Assembly (NCBI RefSeq): GCF_003334855.1
Contig: NZ_QOWE01000001.1
Span: 372,001 to 436,000, forward strand
From: Larkinella punicea
GTDB taxonomy: Bacteria; Bacteroidota; Bacteroidia; Cytophagales; Spirosomataceae
Reading direction: 5' to 3'
Length of the DNA: 64,000 nucleotides
The position numbers and the translations under genes were made by a program. Positions 44,401 through 53,408 of the stretch are shown piece by piece. Numbering within the stretch: the first letter of the stretch is position 1; every line of letters starts with the position of its first letter. Under the pieces are notes generated by a model that saw nothing but the letters and a program-made list of their open reading frames with translations, did no database searches and was not told the DNA's origin.

Positions 44401-44613
44401 GCCTACACGATCAAGAACGATCTGTTGCGGAAAGCCAATCTGTCGTCGATCCGGGTGTATGCGCAGGTGCAGAACGCCTTCATCATTACGAACTACACGG
44501 GATCTGACCCTGAAATCTCGACCAACCGGAACTCCAACACGGCACCGGGCGTCGACCGGAACTCGGTTCCGCAGGCCCGTACGTTCACGGCCGGTTTGAG
44601 CCTTAATTTCTAA
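41485..44613 (+). CDS. SusC/RagA-type TonB-dependent outer-membrane transporter (tandem unit 1)
   Basis: 1042 aa. Signal peptide cleaved after PALA21, carboxypeptidase-regulatory beta-sandwich (24-98), TonB-box-like SEVVVVGYGTQ (104-114), plug with VIRIRGVSSINGSSSPLIVIDG, then a barrel ending RTFTAGLSLNF. No STN domain, so it is not coupled to a FecR/sigma pair. The susD partner follows after 55 bp. The first ~100 residues are nearly the same as in the SusC at 46478, indicating paralogy. The imported substrate is unknown; the adjacent divergent M20 hydrolase suggests peptide- or amide-containing compounds (weak inference). Confidence 0.94.
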   Translation: MKKLLPSLWVWFALLCLPALAQDRTVTGKITSSDDGSPLPGVSVQIKGTTRGANSNSDGTYRLGNVPENARLVFSFIGFASQEIETGNRSTINVTLQVDATSLSEVVVVGYGTQSKKTITGAVSSVNGETIANKPVQSFDQALQGRAAGVNIITPNGVLNNAPVIRIRGVSSINGSSSPLIVIDGLPINSNDNVSAGGFTVNNPLGDINPSDIESLEILKDASATAIYGSRAAAGVILITTKKGKEGRVQVTYDGWVGVTKPFKLFDILDAQQYMDYKNLAARNANLPDQFFPTLNADGSVVNTDWYDVIYRTGTAHNHNLGVNGGTKDTKYAFSVGYTDQEGMLKQNSFSRMTGRMNISHQLNKAIRLGANIALANSKNQAPNTGTTGAFSTGGLGRLPLVLAPNLAPRNPDGSYNINRAGNNMGLGKNLVGAGGYYNPLPDLELSRFTSENNHILGNIFADFTLLKGLTFRTSYGIDNTTVEDIDFRNSVHGEGGTAGGQAFNIFTNIKQWNWQNYLTYDLQVGKNNFSVVGGNEVQKYTINRWGGARQGLSDPFFTSYQGNFTSNQPPAGNFQSQNGLISYFARFDYNFDQKYLLTFNFRRDGYSAYAAGRKYGNFPGGSIGWRVSEENFWKNSIGKVVNEFKIRASLGRVGNAGISDFGSLSLFNSGLYGTVPTFFFSQAGNPSLRWESSTSTDIGIAFGLFGDRITGELTYYKKDVTDLVLPEPQAPSRGIPNNFILTNIGSMANTGIELALTSSNITKGKFNWTTSFNMSTLKNEVTALANNNADILANTGGLESSNIVRVNESIGSIYVIRTDGVNPANGRRIFINANNDRVQYDHSAPAASRWTYVDRDGNAPAISGTDRVVVGAAIPKWYGGLDNTFKYGNLELGVFLQFSGGNVIYNGTKAGLRDQRPWNNDVGVLNHWKQAGDVTDVPRPVLNDNISNGSANPISENVEKGDFLRGRNIMLAYTIKNDLLRKANLSSIRVYAQVQNAFIITNYTGSDPEISTNRNSNTAPGVDRNSVPQARTFTAGLSLNF

Positions 44614-44668
44614 TCGATCGTTTGACGTCCTGATTGAACAGCCCTTTAAACGGTTAACACGACTTTCC

Positions 44669-46159
44669 ATGAAAAATCATACTTCATATTTATTCACCAA
44701 CCGACGGATGTTTCTGAAAGCTGCGCTACTTTCGGTGTGCCTGCTGCCCGTCGTAACCTCGTGCAGTGAGGAAGAACTCCTGGAGCCCAAACCCCTGACC
44801 AGCCTGGCCGACGTGGAAGCCTTTTCCAACCCCGATCGGGTGCTGGCGCAGGTGAACGGTCTGTATTCGAGCATTAAAAATGGCCAGTTCCTGGGTGGCC
44901 GGTATTTCATTTACGTCGACGTCCGGGGCGAAGAGTTTCTGAATGTGAGCAACAACGGCGTAACGGCCCTCCAGACCTGGAACCACACCAACAACTCCGG
45001 TTCCAACGAACCCACCAACCTCTGGAACCAGGCGTATCTGGCCATCAACCGGATCAATTTGTTTCTGGAAGGCCTGGATGCCAACCCGACGGTGGTCGAT
45101 GCGGCACTGGCCAGTCAGTACAAAGGTGAAGCCCGGTTTTTGCGGGCACTAGCCTACCTGTCGATGGTGCAGCTCTACGCACAGCCCTACACGAAGGACA
45201 ACGGAGCCAGTCTGGGCCTGCCCCTTCGCTTGCAAGGCGAGGTCGGAACGGGCAACAATGACCTGGTTCGCAGTACGGTAGCGCAAGTGTACGCCCAGAT
45301 TCTGGAAGACTTGAATTTTGCCGAACAAAACCTGGCGGCCACCAATGCCTCTGCGGTTCTGAATACGACGCGCGCTCATAAAAATACCGCCATTGCCCTG
45401 AAAACCCGGGCGTATCTGGCGATGGGTCGTTACGCCGATGTAGTGACCGAAGCGGCCAAGATTGTTTCGGCAACGGCCCCTTACCGGGCGGCAACCGGTG
45501 TGGCCCACCAGTTGCAGGCATCGGTTGCGACGGTTTTTACCAATTACACCACGACGGAATCCATTCTTTCCATGCCGATGAGCAGCAACGACCTGCCCGG
45601 TACGCAAAACGGGCTGGCGAGCTATTACATGCCGATTGTCGGGATTGGTGACTACAGCCTGAACCCGAGCGGAATCATCGGCAACGCGGCTTTTACGGCC
45701 ACCGACGCCCGCCGAACCAGTTTTGTCAAGAACGATTTTACGGGGGATGCGGGCCGGATTCGGCTCACCAAGTTTCCGACGGGGCCTCAGCATACCGACT
45801 ATGTTCCGGTAATTCGGTACGCCGAAGTGCTGCTGAACCTGGCCGAAGCCAAAGCACGGCTGGCTGCAGGGGTCGATGCTGATGCGCTGGCGTTGCTGAA
45901 CGCCGTTCGGGGTCGGTCGGCACCCACGGCGATTTATACCGCGATGGCCGACAAGGCCGCGCTGGTCGACGCCATCCTGCTGGAACGCCGGATCGAGTTG
46001 TTGGGGGAAGGATTCCGCTCCAACGATTTGCTGCGCCAGAATCTTCCGCTCCCCGCCAAAGCCAATATTCAGGCCGTGACGGTAGCGGCCTCGGTCTACA
46101 TCTGGCCGATTCCACAGGGCGAACTGAACGTAAACAAACTGGCCGTGCCAAATCCGTAA
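44669..46159 (+). CDS. SusD/RagB-family lipoprotein (tandem unit 1)
   Basis: Substrate-binding lid of the preceding SusC, 496 aa. Lipoprotein signal with Cys32 (LLPVVTSC); an alternative ATG at 44708 (Met14) would give a more compact signal peptide. SusD features: LEPKPLTSLADVEAFSNPD at the N-terminus, ARFLRALAYLSMVQLYAQPYT, VPVIRYAEVLLNLAEAKAR and ILLERRIELLGEGFRSNDLLR. The downstream gap has a terminator-like hairpin (46208-46272), so unit 1 and unit 2 are probably separate transcripts. Confidence 0.93.
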   Translation: MKNHTSYLFTNRRMFLKAALLSVCLLPVVTSCSEEELLEPKPLTSLADVEAFSNPDRVLAQVNGLYSSIKNGQFLGGRYFIYVDVRGEEFLNVSNNGVTALQTWNHTNNSGSNEPTNLWNQAYLAINRINLFLEGLDANPTVVDAALASQYKGEARFLRALAYLSMVQLYAQPYTKDNGASLGLPLRLQGEVGTGNNDLVRSTVAQVYAQILEDLNFAEQNLAATNASAVLNTTRAHKNTAIALKTRAYLAMGRYADVVTEAAKIVSATAPYRAATGVAHQLQASVATVFTNYTTTESILSMPMSSNDLPGTQNGLASYYMPIVGIGDYSLNPSGIIGNAAFTATDARRTSFVKNDFTGDAGRIRLTKFPTGPQHTDYVPVIRYAEVLLNLAEAKARLAAGVDADALALLNAVRGRSAPTAIYTAMADKAALVDAILLERRIELLGEGFRSNDLLRQNLPLPAKANIQAVTVAASVYIWPIPQGELNVNKLAVPNP

Positions 46160-46207
46160 CGATAGCGTGAAGTAGCCTGGAAAACCGCACGACGGATTAT
46201 CTCAACG

Positions 46208-46272
46208 CCTTCCGGAAAGGGTCGAAACTCGGTAATAACGGGTTAGAATCCTTCTCCGGAAGGTTTTCTTTT
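46208..46272 (+). terminator. Long-loop terminator after SusD of unit 1
   Basis: CCTTCCGGA (46208-46216) pairs perfectly with TCCGGAAGG (46255-46263), 38-nt loop, followed by TTTTCTTTT. The rest of the 318-bp gap (46160-46477) is AT-rich leader without a gene. Confidence 0.65.
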
Positions 46273-46430
46273 GATTTTAACACCATTTTGTTCAATTTAT
46301 CATTATATTGATCCTACTATTATAGCAGTAGTTAGAAAGACAGTGGTCGTAGTTTACGCGGCTTTCCTGGTGTGTTGGAAAAAAATGTTACTTAACGCAC
46401 TATTTGGTTTACTTATTGCTGATATAAAAG

Positions 46431-46449
46431 TACTTTTGCAACCATTTTT
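46431..46449 (+). promoter_or_regulatory. TACTTTTG promoter element with AACCATTTTT, upstream of the second tandem susC
   Basis: TACTTTTG (46431-46438) fits TAnnTTTG, immediately followed by CAACCATTTTTT. This is shared with the region upstream of the first tandem susC (41441-41456). About 30 bp before ATG 46478. Confidence 0.55.
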
Positions 46450-46477
46450 TTACGTTCATCCAAACAATAACCTATCT

Positions 46478-49400
46478 ATGAGAAAACGTTTAGCCGGATT
46501 CTGGCTAGTGTGCGTGCTTTTTGCCCTGCCCGCGCTAGCCCAGGATCGGACGGTGACCGGTAAAGTCACCTCATCCGACGACGGCTCCACCCTGCCGGGT
46601 GTGAGCATCCAATTGAAAGGTACCAGCCGTGGTACCACCACCGATTCAGACGGAAACTACAGTCTGACCAACGTTCCGGCCGACGCCCGTTTGGTGTTCA
46701 GCTTCATCGGAACCGCCACCCAGGAGATCGTGGTCGGCAACCAATCTACCCTCAATGTGCAATTAAAATCCGACGCCAGTCAATTGTCGGAAGTGGTCGT
46801 AACGGCTCAGGGGATCGAGCGCGACCGGCGTTCGCTGGGGTATTCGACCCAGGACGTTCGGGGTGATGTGCTGGCCCAACGCTCGGAACCCAACGTGCTG
46901 AATGCGCTTCAGGGAAAACTGGCCGGGGTGAACATTACCGGAGCCAGTGGTGCGCCGGGTGCTTCCACCAACATCAACATCCGGGGGATTACGTCGTTCA
47001 ACGGCAGCAACCAGCCGCTGATCGTGGTCGATGGCATCATTTTCAGCAACGACCTGAACCAGACCGAAAACACGCTGTTCGGTTCGCAACCCGCCAACCG
47101 GCTGGCCGACGTCAACCCCGAAAGCATCGAGTCCATCAACGTGCTGAAAGGACCGGCGGCTGCGGTATTGTACGGTTCGAGAGCGTCGGCCGGTGCCATT
47201 GTCATCACGACCAAAACCGGTCGGAACATGAAGGGAAAAACGGAAGTGACGGTTAACTCATCGTATAACATCCAGAATGTCTCCGGTCTGGCCAAACTGC
47301 AAAACGATTACGGACAGGGAACCCAGAACAACTTCGTCAACACATCCGGCAACTCCTGGGGTCCGAAATTCGGTGGGCCACTCACGCAGGTTGTGACTTT
47401 GCAGGGAGAAACGGTTCCCTACCAGGCCTACCCCAACAACGTAAAGGACTTTTATCGTCAGGGGAGCATTCTGCAAAACTCCTTCAACATTGCTTCCGGC
47501 GACGAACGGCGCAATTTCATTCTGGCGATTGGTAACACGCTCCAGAACGGGGTTATCCCCAACACCAAATTCAACCGGACCAACGTTCAGGTCGGTGGGG
47601 AATCACGCCTGAATAATGGCATCAAAGTGAACGGTACGGTCACTTACGTACAAACCGTTCAGCAGGGTGTTCCGGGCGGAAACGGCGGTAGTGCCTTCGG
47701 TCAGTTAACCCGGATTCCACGCAGCTATGATCTGATTGGCCGCCCTTATCAGAACGCCCTGGGCCGGAGTATTTATTACAACCCTACGCAGAACCACCCC
47801 CTGTGGAGTGCCTATAACGAAACACTGCAAGGCCAGGTCGACCGGGTTTTCGGCAATATCCAGATTGGCTATGACGTCACTAAATGGCTGAACGTTTCGT
47901 ACCGGGCAACCGCCGATACCTACACCGATCGCCGGAAATTCGTTGCCGCCATTGGCGCAGCGCGTACCCCGGCTGGCGAACTCCGGGAAGATATCTTCTT
48001 CCGATCGGAGTTAAACGGAGATTTGATCATCACCGCCCAGAAAGACAACCTGTTTCTGGAAGGGCTGAACGCCAGTCTGTTGCTGGGAAACAACATCAAC
48101 CAGCGTAAGACTCAGAATCCAACGATCATCAGCCAGCAATTGACCATTCCGGGATTTGAAAACGTCAGCAACGGATCGGTTTTCTCCGCCAGCACCGAGA
48201 GCAGCACCATGCGTCGGCTGATGGGGTATTATGGCCAGCTTTCGCTGGGCTACCAGAACTACCTGTTTCTGGAACTGACCGGTCGGGTCGATAAATCGTC
48301 GACCTTGCCCAAAGCCAACAATACCTATTTTTACCCATCGGCAGCCGTCAGTTTTGTCCCAACGGATGCGTTCAAGCTGAATTCAAACGTGCTTTCTTAC
48401 GCCAAAGTGCGGGCCAGCATTGCCAGGGTGGGCCGGGATGCTGATCCGTATCTGCTGAACTCCGTGTTTGAACCGGCAGCTTACGGAAACAATGCCGCCC
48501 AAATTACCTTCCCTATTTCCGTCGGAACCGCCAGCTTACCCGGCTTTCGGATCGACGACCGGATCGGCAATTCAAGTTTGACGCCGGAATTCGTGCGGTC
48601 GTATGAATTCGGGTTGAACCTGGGGCTGTTCCGCAACCGGGCGAGCATTGATCTGGCGTATTTCGACACCCGCAGTACCAACCAGATTTTCAACGTTTCG
48701 GTATCTAACTCAACCGGTTACGACACCCGCACCACCAACGTGGGTTCCATGCGAAATCGGGGGATCGAACTGGTGTTGAACACGACCCCGGTTCGGTTGG
48801 CTAACGGCTTCAAATGGGATCTGATCCTGAACTTTACCCGCATCCGGAACAAAGTGGAGGAAATTGCCCCGGGCGTTACCCAATCACCGATTACCGGGAA
48901 TGCGTTCATCGGGATCAACCCGTCCATTGTACTGGGGCAACCCTATGGTGTTATTGTTGGAACGGCCAACGCCCGCAGTCCGCAGGGTGAGTATCTGATC
49001 AACCCCAACACCGGCCAGTTTGTACCGGGTCTTGCCGGTCAGGTGATTGCCAATCCCAATCCGGACTGGACGGCGGGTCTGACGAATAACTTCAGTTACA
49101 AAGGGTTATCGCTGTCGGTTTTGTTCGACACCCGTCAGGGTGGAGACCTTTACTCGTTTAGTGCAGCCGATCTGAGAAGCCAGGGGCACCTGAAAGTCAC
49201 GGGCATCGATCGGGATCAACCCCGCATTTTGCCGGGTGTCATTGAGGTAACCAATACGGATGGTTCGAAGACATACACGCCTAACAACATCCAGATTAGC
49301 GCGCAGAATTACTGGGCCGGTCTCGGTGGTCTGGCTTCCGAAGCAGCCGTGTTCGACGCGACAGTTTACCGGCTGCGTGAAGTCGCCCTGAACTACAGCC

Positions 49401-49600
49401 TGCCGGGTAGCCTGATTGGCAAAACACCTTTCGGAGCCATTTCGGTGGGAGTTAGTGGACGGAACCTGTTCTTCTACGCGCCCAACTTCTTCATGGATCC
49501 GGAAGTAAACACGCAGGGTGCCGGTAATATTCAGGGGCTTGATTTGAATGGCGCACCCAACACCCGGAATTATGGCGTTAACCTGCGGTTTACCTTTTAA
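46478..49600 (+). CDS. SusC/RagA-type TonB-dependent outer-membrane transporter (tandem unit 2)
   Basis: 1040 aa from ATG 46478, where a clean signal peptide starts (FWLVCVLFALPALAQ). The frame is open back to 46271 but that extension has no family resemblance. Carboxypeptidase-regulatory domain (24-98), box LSEVVVTAQGIERDRR, plug with INIRGITSFNGSNQPLIVVDG and NVLKGPAAAVLYGSRAS, barrel ending RNYGVNLRFTF. The SEVVVTAQGIERDRRSLGY subtype usually pairs with SusD-like_2 lipoproteins, and that is what follows (24-bp gap). Confidence 0.94.
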   Translation: MRKRLAGFWLVCVLFALPALAQDRTVTGKVTSSDDGSTLPGVSIQLKGTSRGTTTDSDGNYSLTNVPADARLVFSFIGTATQEIVVGNQSTLNVQLKSDASQLSEVVVTAQGIERDRRSLGYSTQDVRGDVLAQRSEPNVLNALQGKLAGVNITGASGAPGASTNINIRGITSFNGSNQPLIVVDGIIFSNDLNQTENTLFGSQPANRLADVNPESIESINVLKGPAAAVLYGSRASAGAIVITTKTGRNMKGKTEVTVNSSYNIQNVSGLAKLQNDYGQGTQNNFVNTSGNSWGPKFGGPLTQVVTLQGETVPYQAYPNNVKDFYRQGSILQNSFNIASGDERRNFILAIGNTLQNGVIPNTKFNRTNVQVGGESRLNNGIKVNGTVTYVQTVQQGVPGGNGGSAFGQLTRIPRSYDLIGRPYQNALGRSIYYNPTQNHPLWSAYNETLQGQVDRVFGNIQIGYDVTKWLNVSYRATADTYTDRRKFVAAIGAARTPAGELREDIFFRSELNGDLIITAQKDNLFLEGLNASLLLGNNINQRKTQNPTIISQQLTIPGFENVSNGSVFSASTESSTMRRLMGYYGQLSLGYQNYLFLELTGRVDKSSTLPKANNTYFYPSAAVSFVPTDAFKLNSNVLSYAKVRASIARVGRDADPYLLNSVFEPAAYGNNAAQITFPISVGTASLPGFRIDDRIGNSSLTPEFVRSYEFGLNLGLFRNRASIDLAYFDTRSTNQIFNVSVSNSTGYDTRTTNVGSMRNRGIELVLNTTPVRLANGFKWDLILNFTRIRNKVEEIAPGVTQSPITGNAFIGINPSIVLGQPYGVIVGTANARSPQGEYLINPNTGQFVPGLAGQVIANPNPDWTAGLTNNFSYKGLSLSVLFDTRQGGDLYSFSAADLRSQGHLKVTGIDRDQPRILPGVIEVTNTDGSKTYTPNNIQISAQNYWAGLGGLASEAAVFDATVYRLREVALNYSLPGSLIGKTPFGAISVGVSGRNLFFYAPNFFMDPEVNTQGAGNIQGLDLNGAPNTRNYGVNLRFTF

Positions 49601-49624
49601 TTAACCTTCATCATTCTTCCGACA

Positions 49625-51106
49625 ATGAAAGTCTTGAATTATAAAAAATTCCTTCTGGTTCCGTTGATGCTGTCAATCGGAGCCTGCAGCAATTTTGTGG
49701 ACGACATCAACCTCGATCCCAACAAACCTACGGCCGTAACGCCACCGGTTTTATTACCCACGGCCTTGGCGGGTTCCGCGTTTGCCAACAATGGTGAACT
49801 CAACCGGTTTGGCTCGGTGGTGATGAACTATCTGGCGGGTGCCGGTGGTAGCCCGGCTGCCTACGACATCTTCAATACGAACGGTGCCGATTTCGGAAAC
49901 CAGTGGCGTTTTGACATCTACGGTGGTGCGCTCGTCAACTACCAGAAATTGATCGAAGCCGCCGACCAGAACAATGCCAAAGCCTATACTGGTATTGCCA
50001 AAATCATGAAAGCCTACACGTTTAGCATTGCCACCGATGTGTGGGGCGATGTACCGTATTCGCAGGCGCTGAAGGGTGAAGAGTTCATTCAGCCGCGCAT
50101 CGACAAGCAGGAAGATATCTACAAAGGGAATCAAGCCTTAGGAATTCAGAGCCTTTTTGATCTGGTGCGCGAAGGTCTGGCCGACCTGGAGGCTGCTTCG
50201 ACTTCCAAGCCTGCCGCCGAAGACATGGTTTACGGTGGTAACATGGATAACTGGAAACGGGCGGGCTACACCCTGATGCTGAAACTTGCCAATACCATCA
50301 GCCGGAAAGAACCGCAACTGGCGACGCAGGTGATCAACGAAGTGTTGACCAAAAACCTGTATATCAACAGCAATGCGCTCGATTTGAACGTAAAATTTGG
50401 CAGTAACGTAGGTAGCACCAGTCCTATGTGGAACCTGGCCATCTTCGCTTCCTTCAGCAACGAGCTCATTATGAGCACCCGGTTTCTGAACGTGCTGCGG
50501 CCCAGTGCGACAGACCCAACCAAAACCGACCCCCGGCTGGCTAAGTTCTTCACCAAACCGGCGGCAGATTACGTCACGATGGATAATGGTTTTCGGGGAA
50601 CCCTGCCACCTACAGCAACCTGGTCCCGCTATGCTCCTTACGTAACGGGAACAAGTGGTGAAGGTCCGGTCCGGCTGCTGACCAACTTCCAGCGGGCGTT
50701 TATTCTGGCCGAATCGGCCTTGATCCTGGGAACACCGGGCAACCCGCAGACGCTGTATACCGAAGGCATTACGGCTTCGATGAAACTGGCGGGTGTCGCT
50801 GATGCCGACATTGCGGCCTATCTGGCCGCCAATCCGGCAGTGGCGACCCTAACCGGAACCAAAGAGCAGCAACTCGAGCAGATTATCACCCAGAAATGGA
50901 TTGCCTGGACCGGCAATGGCCTGGAAGCCTGGAACGACTGGCGCAGAACCGGTTACCCCCGCTTGACAGCATCGCAGAATGCCGTGGGGATCGATGGAAC
51001 GCGTCCGGTGCGGGCAGCCTACATTACCCAGGAAATCGAGCGGAATCCGGCCTTCCCAAATCCGGGGCCGCAGTCCAATGAAAAATTGTGGTGGGATGTT
51101 GATTAA
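49625..51106 (+). CDS. SusD-like_2 family lipoprotein (tandem unit 2)
   Basis: 493-aa surface lipoprotein with lipidated Cys21 (MLSIGAC). The N-terminal FVDDINLDPNKPTAVTPPVLLPTAL and the internal KIMKAYTFSIATDVWGDVPYSQAL, FQRAFILAESALI and IITQKWIAWTGNGLEAWNDWRRTGYP blocks are hallmarks of the SusD-like_2 subfamily. This group often partners with SusC transporters importing peptides or amino-acid-rich ligands as well as glycans. It lies between SusC and a small lipoprotein gene in one operon. Confidence 0.92.
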   Translation: MKVLNYKKFLLVPLMLSIGACSNFVDDINLDPNKPTAVTPPVLLPTALAGSAFANNGELNRFGSVVMNYLAGAGGSPAAYDIFNTNGADFGNQWRFDIYGGALVNYQKLIEAADQNNAKAYTGIAKIMKAYTFSIATDVWGDVPYSQALKGEEFIQPRIDKQEDIYKGNQALGIQSLFDLVREGLADLEAASTSKPAAEDMVYGGNMDNWKRAGYTLMLKLANTISRKEPQLATQVINEVLTKNLYINSNALDLNVKFGSNVGSTSPMWNLAIFASFSNELIMSTRFLNVLRPSATDPTKTDPRLAKFFTKPAADYVTMDNGFRGTLPPTATWSRYAPYVTGTSGEGPVRLLTNFQRAFILAESALILGTPGNPQTLYTEGITASMKLAGVADADIAAYLAANPAVATLTGTKEQQLEQIITQKWIAWTGNGLEAWNDWRRTGYPRLTASQNAVGIDGTRPVRAAYITQEIERNPAFPNPGPQSNEKLWWDVD

Positions 51107-51133
51107 TCGGTCATTCGTTAACGGAATTATATC

Positions 51134-51640
51134 ATGAAAAAAATAGCTTTTCAATTTCTTATCCTTTCAATCGTGGCGTTTGCCGGTATTTCCTGCAAAG
51201 ACGATTACGTCTACAGCGATCTGGTCAAGGATAACCGCCCCGCCGTTCCGGTCACCTACACCGGTGCCACGACTTACGGTTTCGACCCGTATTACGAAAC
51301 ATCGGTAGCTGCCGGTGGTGCCATCAAAATCACGCTTTCGATCCCGTCTTCCAGTGGCCGGACGATCAAGGAGATTTCGAAAATAGCAGCCGGTGCCACC
51401 AGCATCAACGTTGGAACACTGAATACCGCAGGCAACTACACCGCAGCGCCGATTGCCGGCAGCGGCACTACGGTGGAATTTACGACTACTGTCGCTGAGT
51501 TTGCAACCAAGCGGCCTGCGGTTCCAACGGCTCCCCTGGCTCTTCCAAATTTCCGGGAAATCGCTTTTGTTTTCCTGGTAACGCTGGACGATGGAACTGA
51601 AATCAAAGCTGTTCCCGTACGCGTACGCATCCTCGCCTAA
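51134..51640 (+). CDS. Small surface lipoprotein of SusC/D unit 2, unknown function
   Basis: 168 aa. Lipoprotein signal with Cys21 (VAFAGISC). The mature part is beta-rich with repeated Thr/Ala-Gly turns and probably one Ig-like domain (GAIKITLSIPSSSGRTI, REIAFVFLVTLDDG). I do not recognise a named family. Third-position lipoproteins after susCD often serve as accessory ligand-binding proteins at the cell surface (SusE/F-like role), which is inference here. Followed by a strong terminator. Confidence 0.7.
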   Translation: MKKIAFQFLILSIVAFAGISCKDDYVYSDLVKDNRPAVPVTYTGATTYGFDPYYETSVAAGGAIKITLSIPSSSGRTIKEISKIAAGATSINVGTLNTAGNYTAAPIAGSGTTVEFTTTVAEFATKRPAVPTAPLALPNFREIAFVFLVTLDDGTEIKAVPVRVRILA

Positions 51641-51660
51641 CGCACCGGTTTGATTCTACT

Positions 51661-51698
51661 AAAAAAGCCAGCCGTCAGATTGACAGGCTGGCTTTTTT
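51661..51698. terminator. Bidirectional terminator
   Basis: AAAAAAGCCAGCC (51661-51673) and GGCTGGCTTTTTT (51686-51698) form a perfect 13-bp stem with a 12-nt loop and T-tracts on both strands. It is shared by the lipoprotein gene and the convergent SMP-30 gene. Confidence 0.9.
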
Positions 51699-51721
51699 AT
51701 GGAAAAGCGTCTCAGATTCCG

Positions 51722-52633
51722 TTACTCTACGCCTTTTACCTGCATTTCCAGGGTATAAACCGACTCCGAAGCCGTAATAAACAGCGTACGACGGTCTTTG
51801 CCGCCAAAACAAAGGTTACCCACCCAGCGGGACGGAACCGGAATGACCTGGAGTTTTTCGCCCGCCGGATTGTAAACCGTTACGCCTTTTCCACTCAGGT
51901 AAATATTGCCCTGATCATCGATCGTCATGCCATCGGAACCCTGTGAAACGAAAAGCTGGCGATTGGTCAGCGTACCATCGTCGTTGATCTGGTATTTATA
52001 CGTTTTACTGGCGCGGATGTCGGCCACATAGAGGGATTTGCCATCGGGTGTGCCCACAATGCCGTTGGGCTGCATCAGATCACCATCCACAACGACCGGT
52101 TGTTTTTTCCCTTTGGGCAGATAATAGACCTTCTGGCCTTCCATATCCGGTTTTTTCCGCTCCCAGTAATCCCGCTGATAATAGGGATCGGTGAAATAAA
52201 TACCGCCTTTCGCGTCAATCCACAAGTCGTTGGGGCCATTGAGCCGTTTGCCTTCAAAATCCGTCAGCAAAACCGTCACTTTTCCTTTCGGGCTAATCGA
52301 CCACAGCTCATTTTTCTCATCGGCACAGGCAATCAGGTTGCCTTTTTTGTCGAAGTAAAGCCCGTTGGAACGCCCGGTTTTGTCCCTATACAGCGACAGA
52401 TTGCCGTCGGTGTCATACTTCCAGATTTTATCGTTGGGCTGGTCGGTAAAATAAATATCTCCTTTTTTATTGACGGCGGGACCTTCCGTAAACTTGAACT
52501 GGCTGGAAATCTGCTTCGGAACGGCGCCCGCTGCGGTTACTTTGACGGAATCGGCACCGCCATCACTAAAACCGAGGAATGCGTGTAGCAACAGGCCGGC
52601 GGAAAGAAGCCCGGCTTTTCCGGTAAAATTCAT
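51722..52633 (-). CDS. SMP-30/gluconolactonase/LRE-family protein, exported
   Basis: Six-bladed beta-propeller lactonase of 304 aa from ATG 52633. The open frame continues to 52687 but would overlap the next gene, and the signal peptide (KAGLLSAGLLLHAFLGFSDG) starts here. Family motifs: FKFTEGPAVNKKGDIYFTDQ, RLNGPNDLWIDAKGGIYFTD and MQPNGIVGTPDGKSLYVAD, supplying the Glu, Asn and Asp metal ligands. It hydrolyses sugar lactones in the periplasm (family knowledge). It follows the SDR gene in the same direction by 47 bp and may share its transcript. Confidence 0.88.
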   Translation of the reverse strand: MNFTGKAGLLSAGLLLHAFLGFSDGGADSVKVTAAGAVPKQISSQFKFTEGPAVNKKGDIYFTDQPNDKIWKYDTDGNLSLYRDKTGRSNGLYFDKKGNLIACADEKNELWSISPKGKVTVLLTDFEGKRLNGPNDLWIDAKGGIYFTDPYYQRDYWERKKPDMEGQKVYYLPKGKKQPVVVDGDLMQPNGIVGTPDGKSLYVADIRASKTYKYQINDDGTLTNRQLFVSQGSDGMTIDDQGNIYLSGKGVTVYNPAGEKLQVIPVPSRWVGNLCFGGKDRRTLFITASESVYTLEMQVKGVE

Positions 52634-52680
52634 GGGAATCGGGTTAAGGTTCAGGAATAGGCAAAGATAGCAGATTCCGC

Positions 52681-53400
52681 TTACCAAGGCACTTCCCGCT
52701 TGTCTTTCCAGAATTTTCCGGTTTCGCCCTGGGGAGCTTCCGTGGCTAACCAGAGGGTGGTTTCGGCACCTTTTTCGGGTGTTCGGTTGGCACCGGTTCC
52801 ACCCATACTGGTTTGTACCCAGCCCGGATTGACGCAGTTAACCGCTATATTTTTGCCCACTAAAGCAGCCGAAAACTGACGGGTCATGGCGTGCAGGGCG
52901 GTTTTGGAAAGACTATAGGCCGGATAGCTGTCCTGCATATGGGAAAGCGAGCCTAAGTCACTCGTGATATTGATGATGCGGGCACCCATCCGGCTTTTCT
53001 CCAGAAACGGCAGAAAATCCTGAATCACCATGATCGGCCCAATCAGGTTGGTTTTCAGGGTACGCTCCAGCGATTCAATATTGAGCTTGCAGATGGATAC
53101 ATGCCGGTCGGCCTCTTCCAGTATGGCAGCATTGTTGACCAGCACATCCAAATGACTGGCCTTCTGAGAGAAGGCACCATAGGCATTTTTAACACTAACC
53201 GGATCGGTAACATCCAACTGCAGAAAGATGGCTTCGTACCCCTGTCCACAGAGCTCATGAACAGCCTCACGGCCCTTTTCTATATCGCGGGAGGCCATGA
53301 AAACCGCATAGCCTTTTTTACACAACTCCTGAGAAATCTCTTTGCCCAATCCCCGGTTTGCACCGGTTACTAAGGCAACCTTTTCGTGACTGGTGTTCAT
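52681..53400 (-). CDS. Short-chain dehydrogenase/reductase
   Basis: Cytoplasmic NAD(P)-dependent oxidoreductase, 239 aa from ATG 53400. Rossmann motif TGANRGLG (12-19), VNNAA (88-92), catalytic Ser147, Tyr162 and Lys166 (YSLSK), and NPGWVQTSMGG. SASR-like residues at MASRDIEKG suggest NADPH preference. It resembles carbonyl reductase-like SDRs. The marR gene lies 175 bp upstream in the same direction, with hairpin element I between. MarR/SDR pairs often respond to electrophiles or phenolics (inference). Confidence 0.9.
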   Translation of the reverse strand: MNTSHEKVALVTGANRGLGKEISQELCKKGYAVFMASRDIEKGREAVHELCGQGYEAIFLQLDVTDPVSVKNAYGAFSQKASHLDVLVNNAAILEEADRHVSICKLNIESLERTLKTNLIGPIMVIQDFLPFLEKSRMGARIINITSDLGSLSHMQDSYPAYSLSKTALHAMTRQFSAALVGKNIAVNCVNPGWVQTSMGGTGANRTPEKGAETTLWLATEAPQGETGKFWKDKREVPW

Positions 53401-53408
53401 GATTTCTA

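Noticed and set aside
42016-44670. Long minus-strand open frames (373 and 390 codons) opposite the first tandem susC
   Set aside because: Antisense shadows of a clear SusC gene; no family resemblance, no ribosome-binding context, no signal peptide.
46271-46477. N-terminal extension of the second tandem SusC
   Set aside because: The 69 extra residues show no homology to SusC, overlap the promoter element TACTTTTG, and would bury the signal peptide that starts at 46478.
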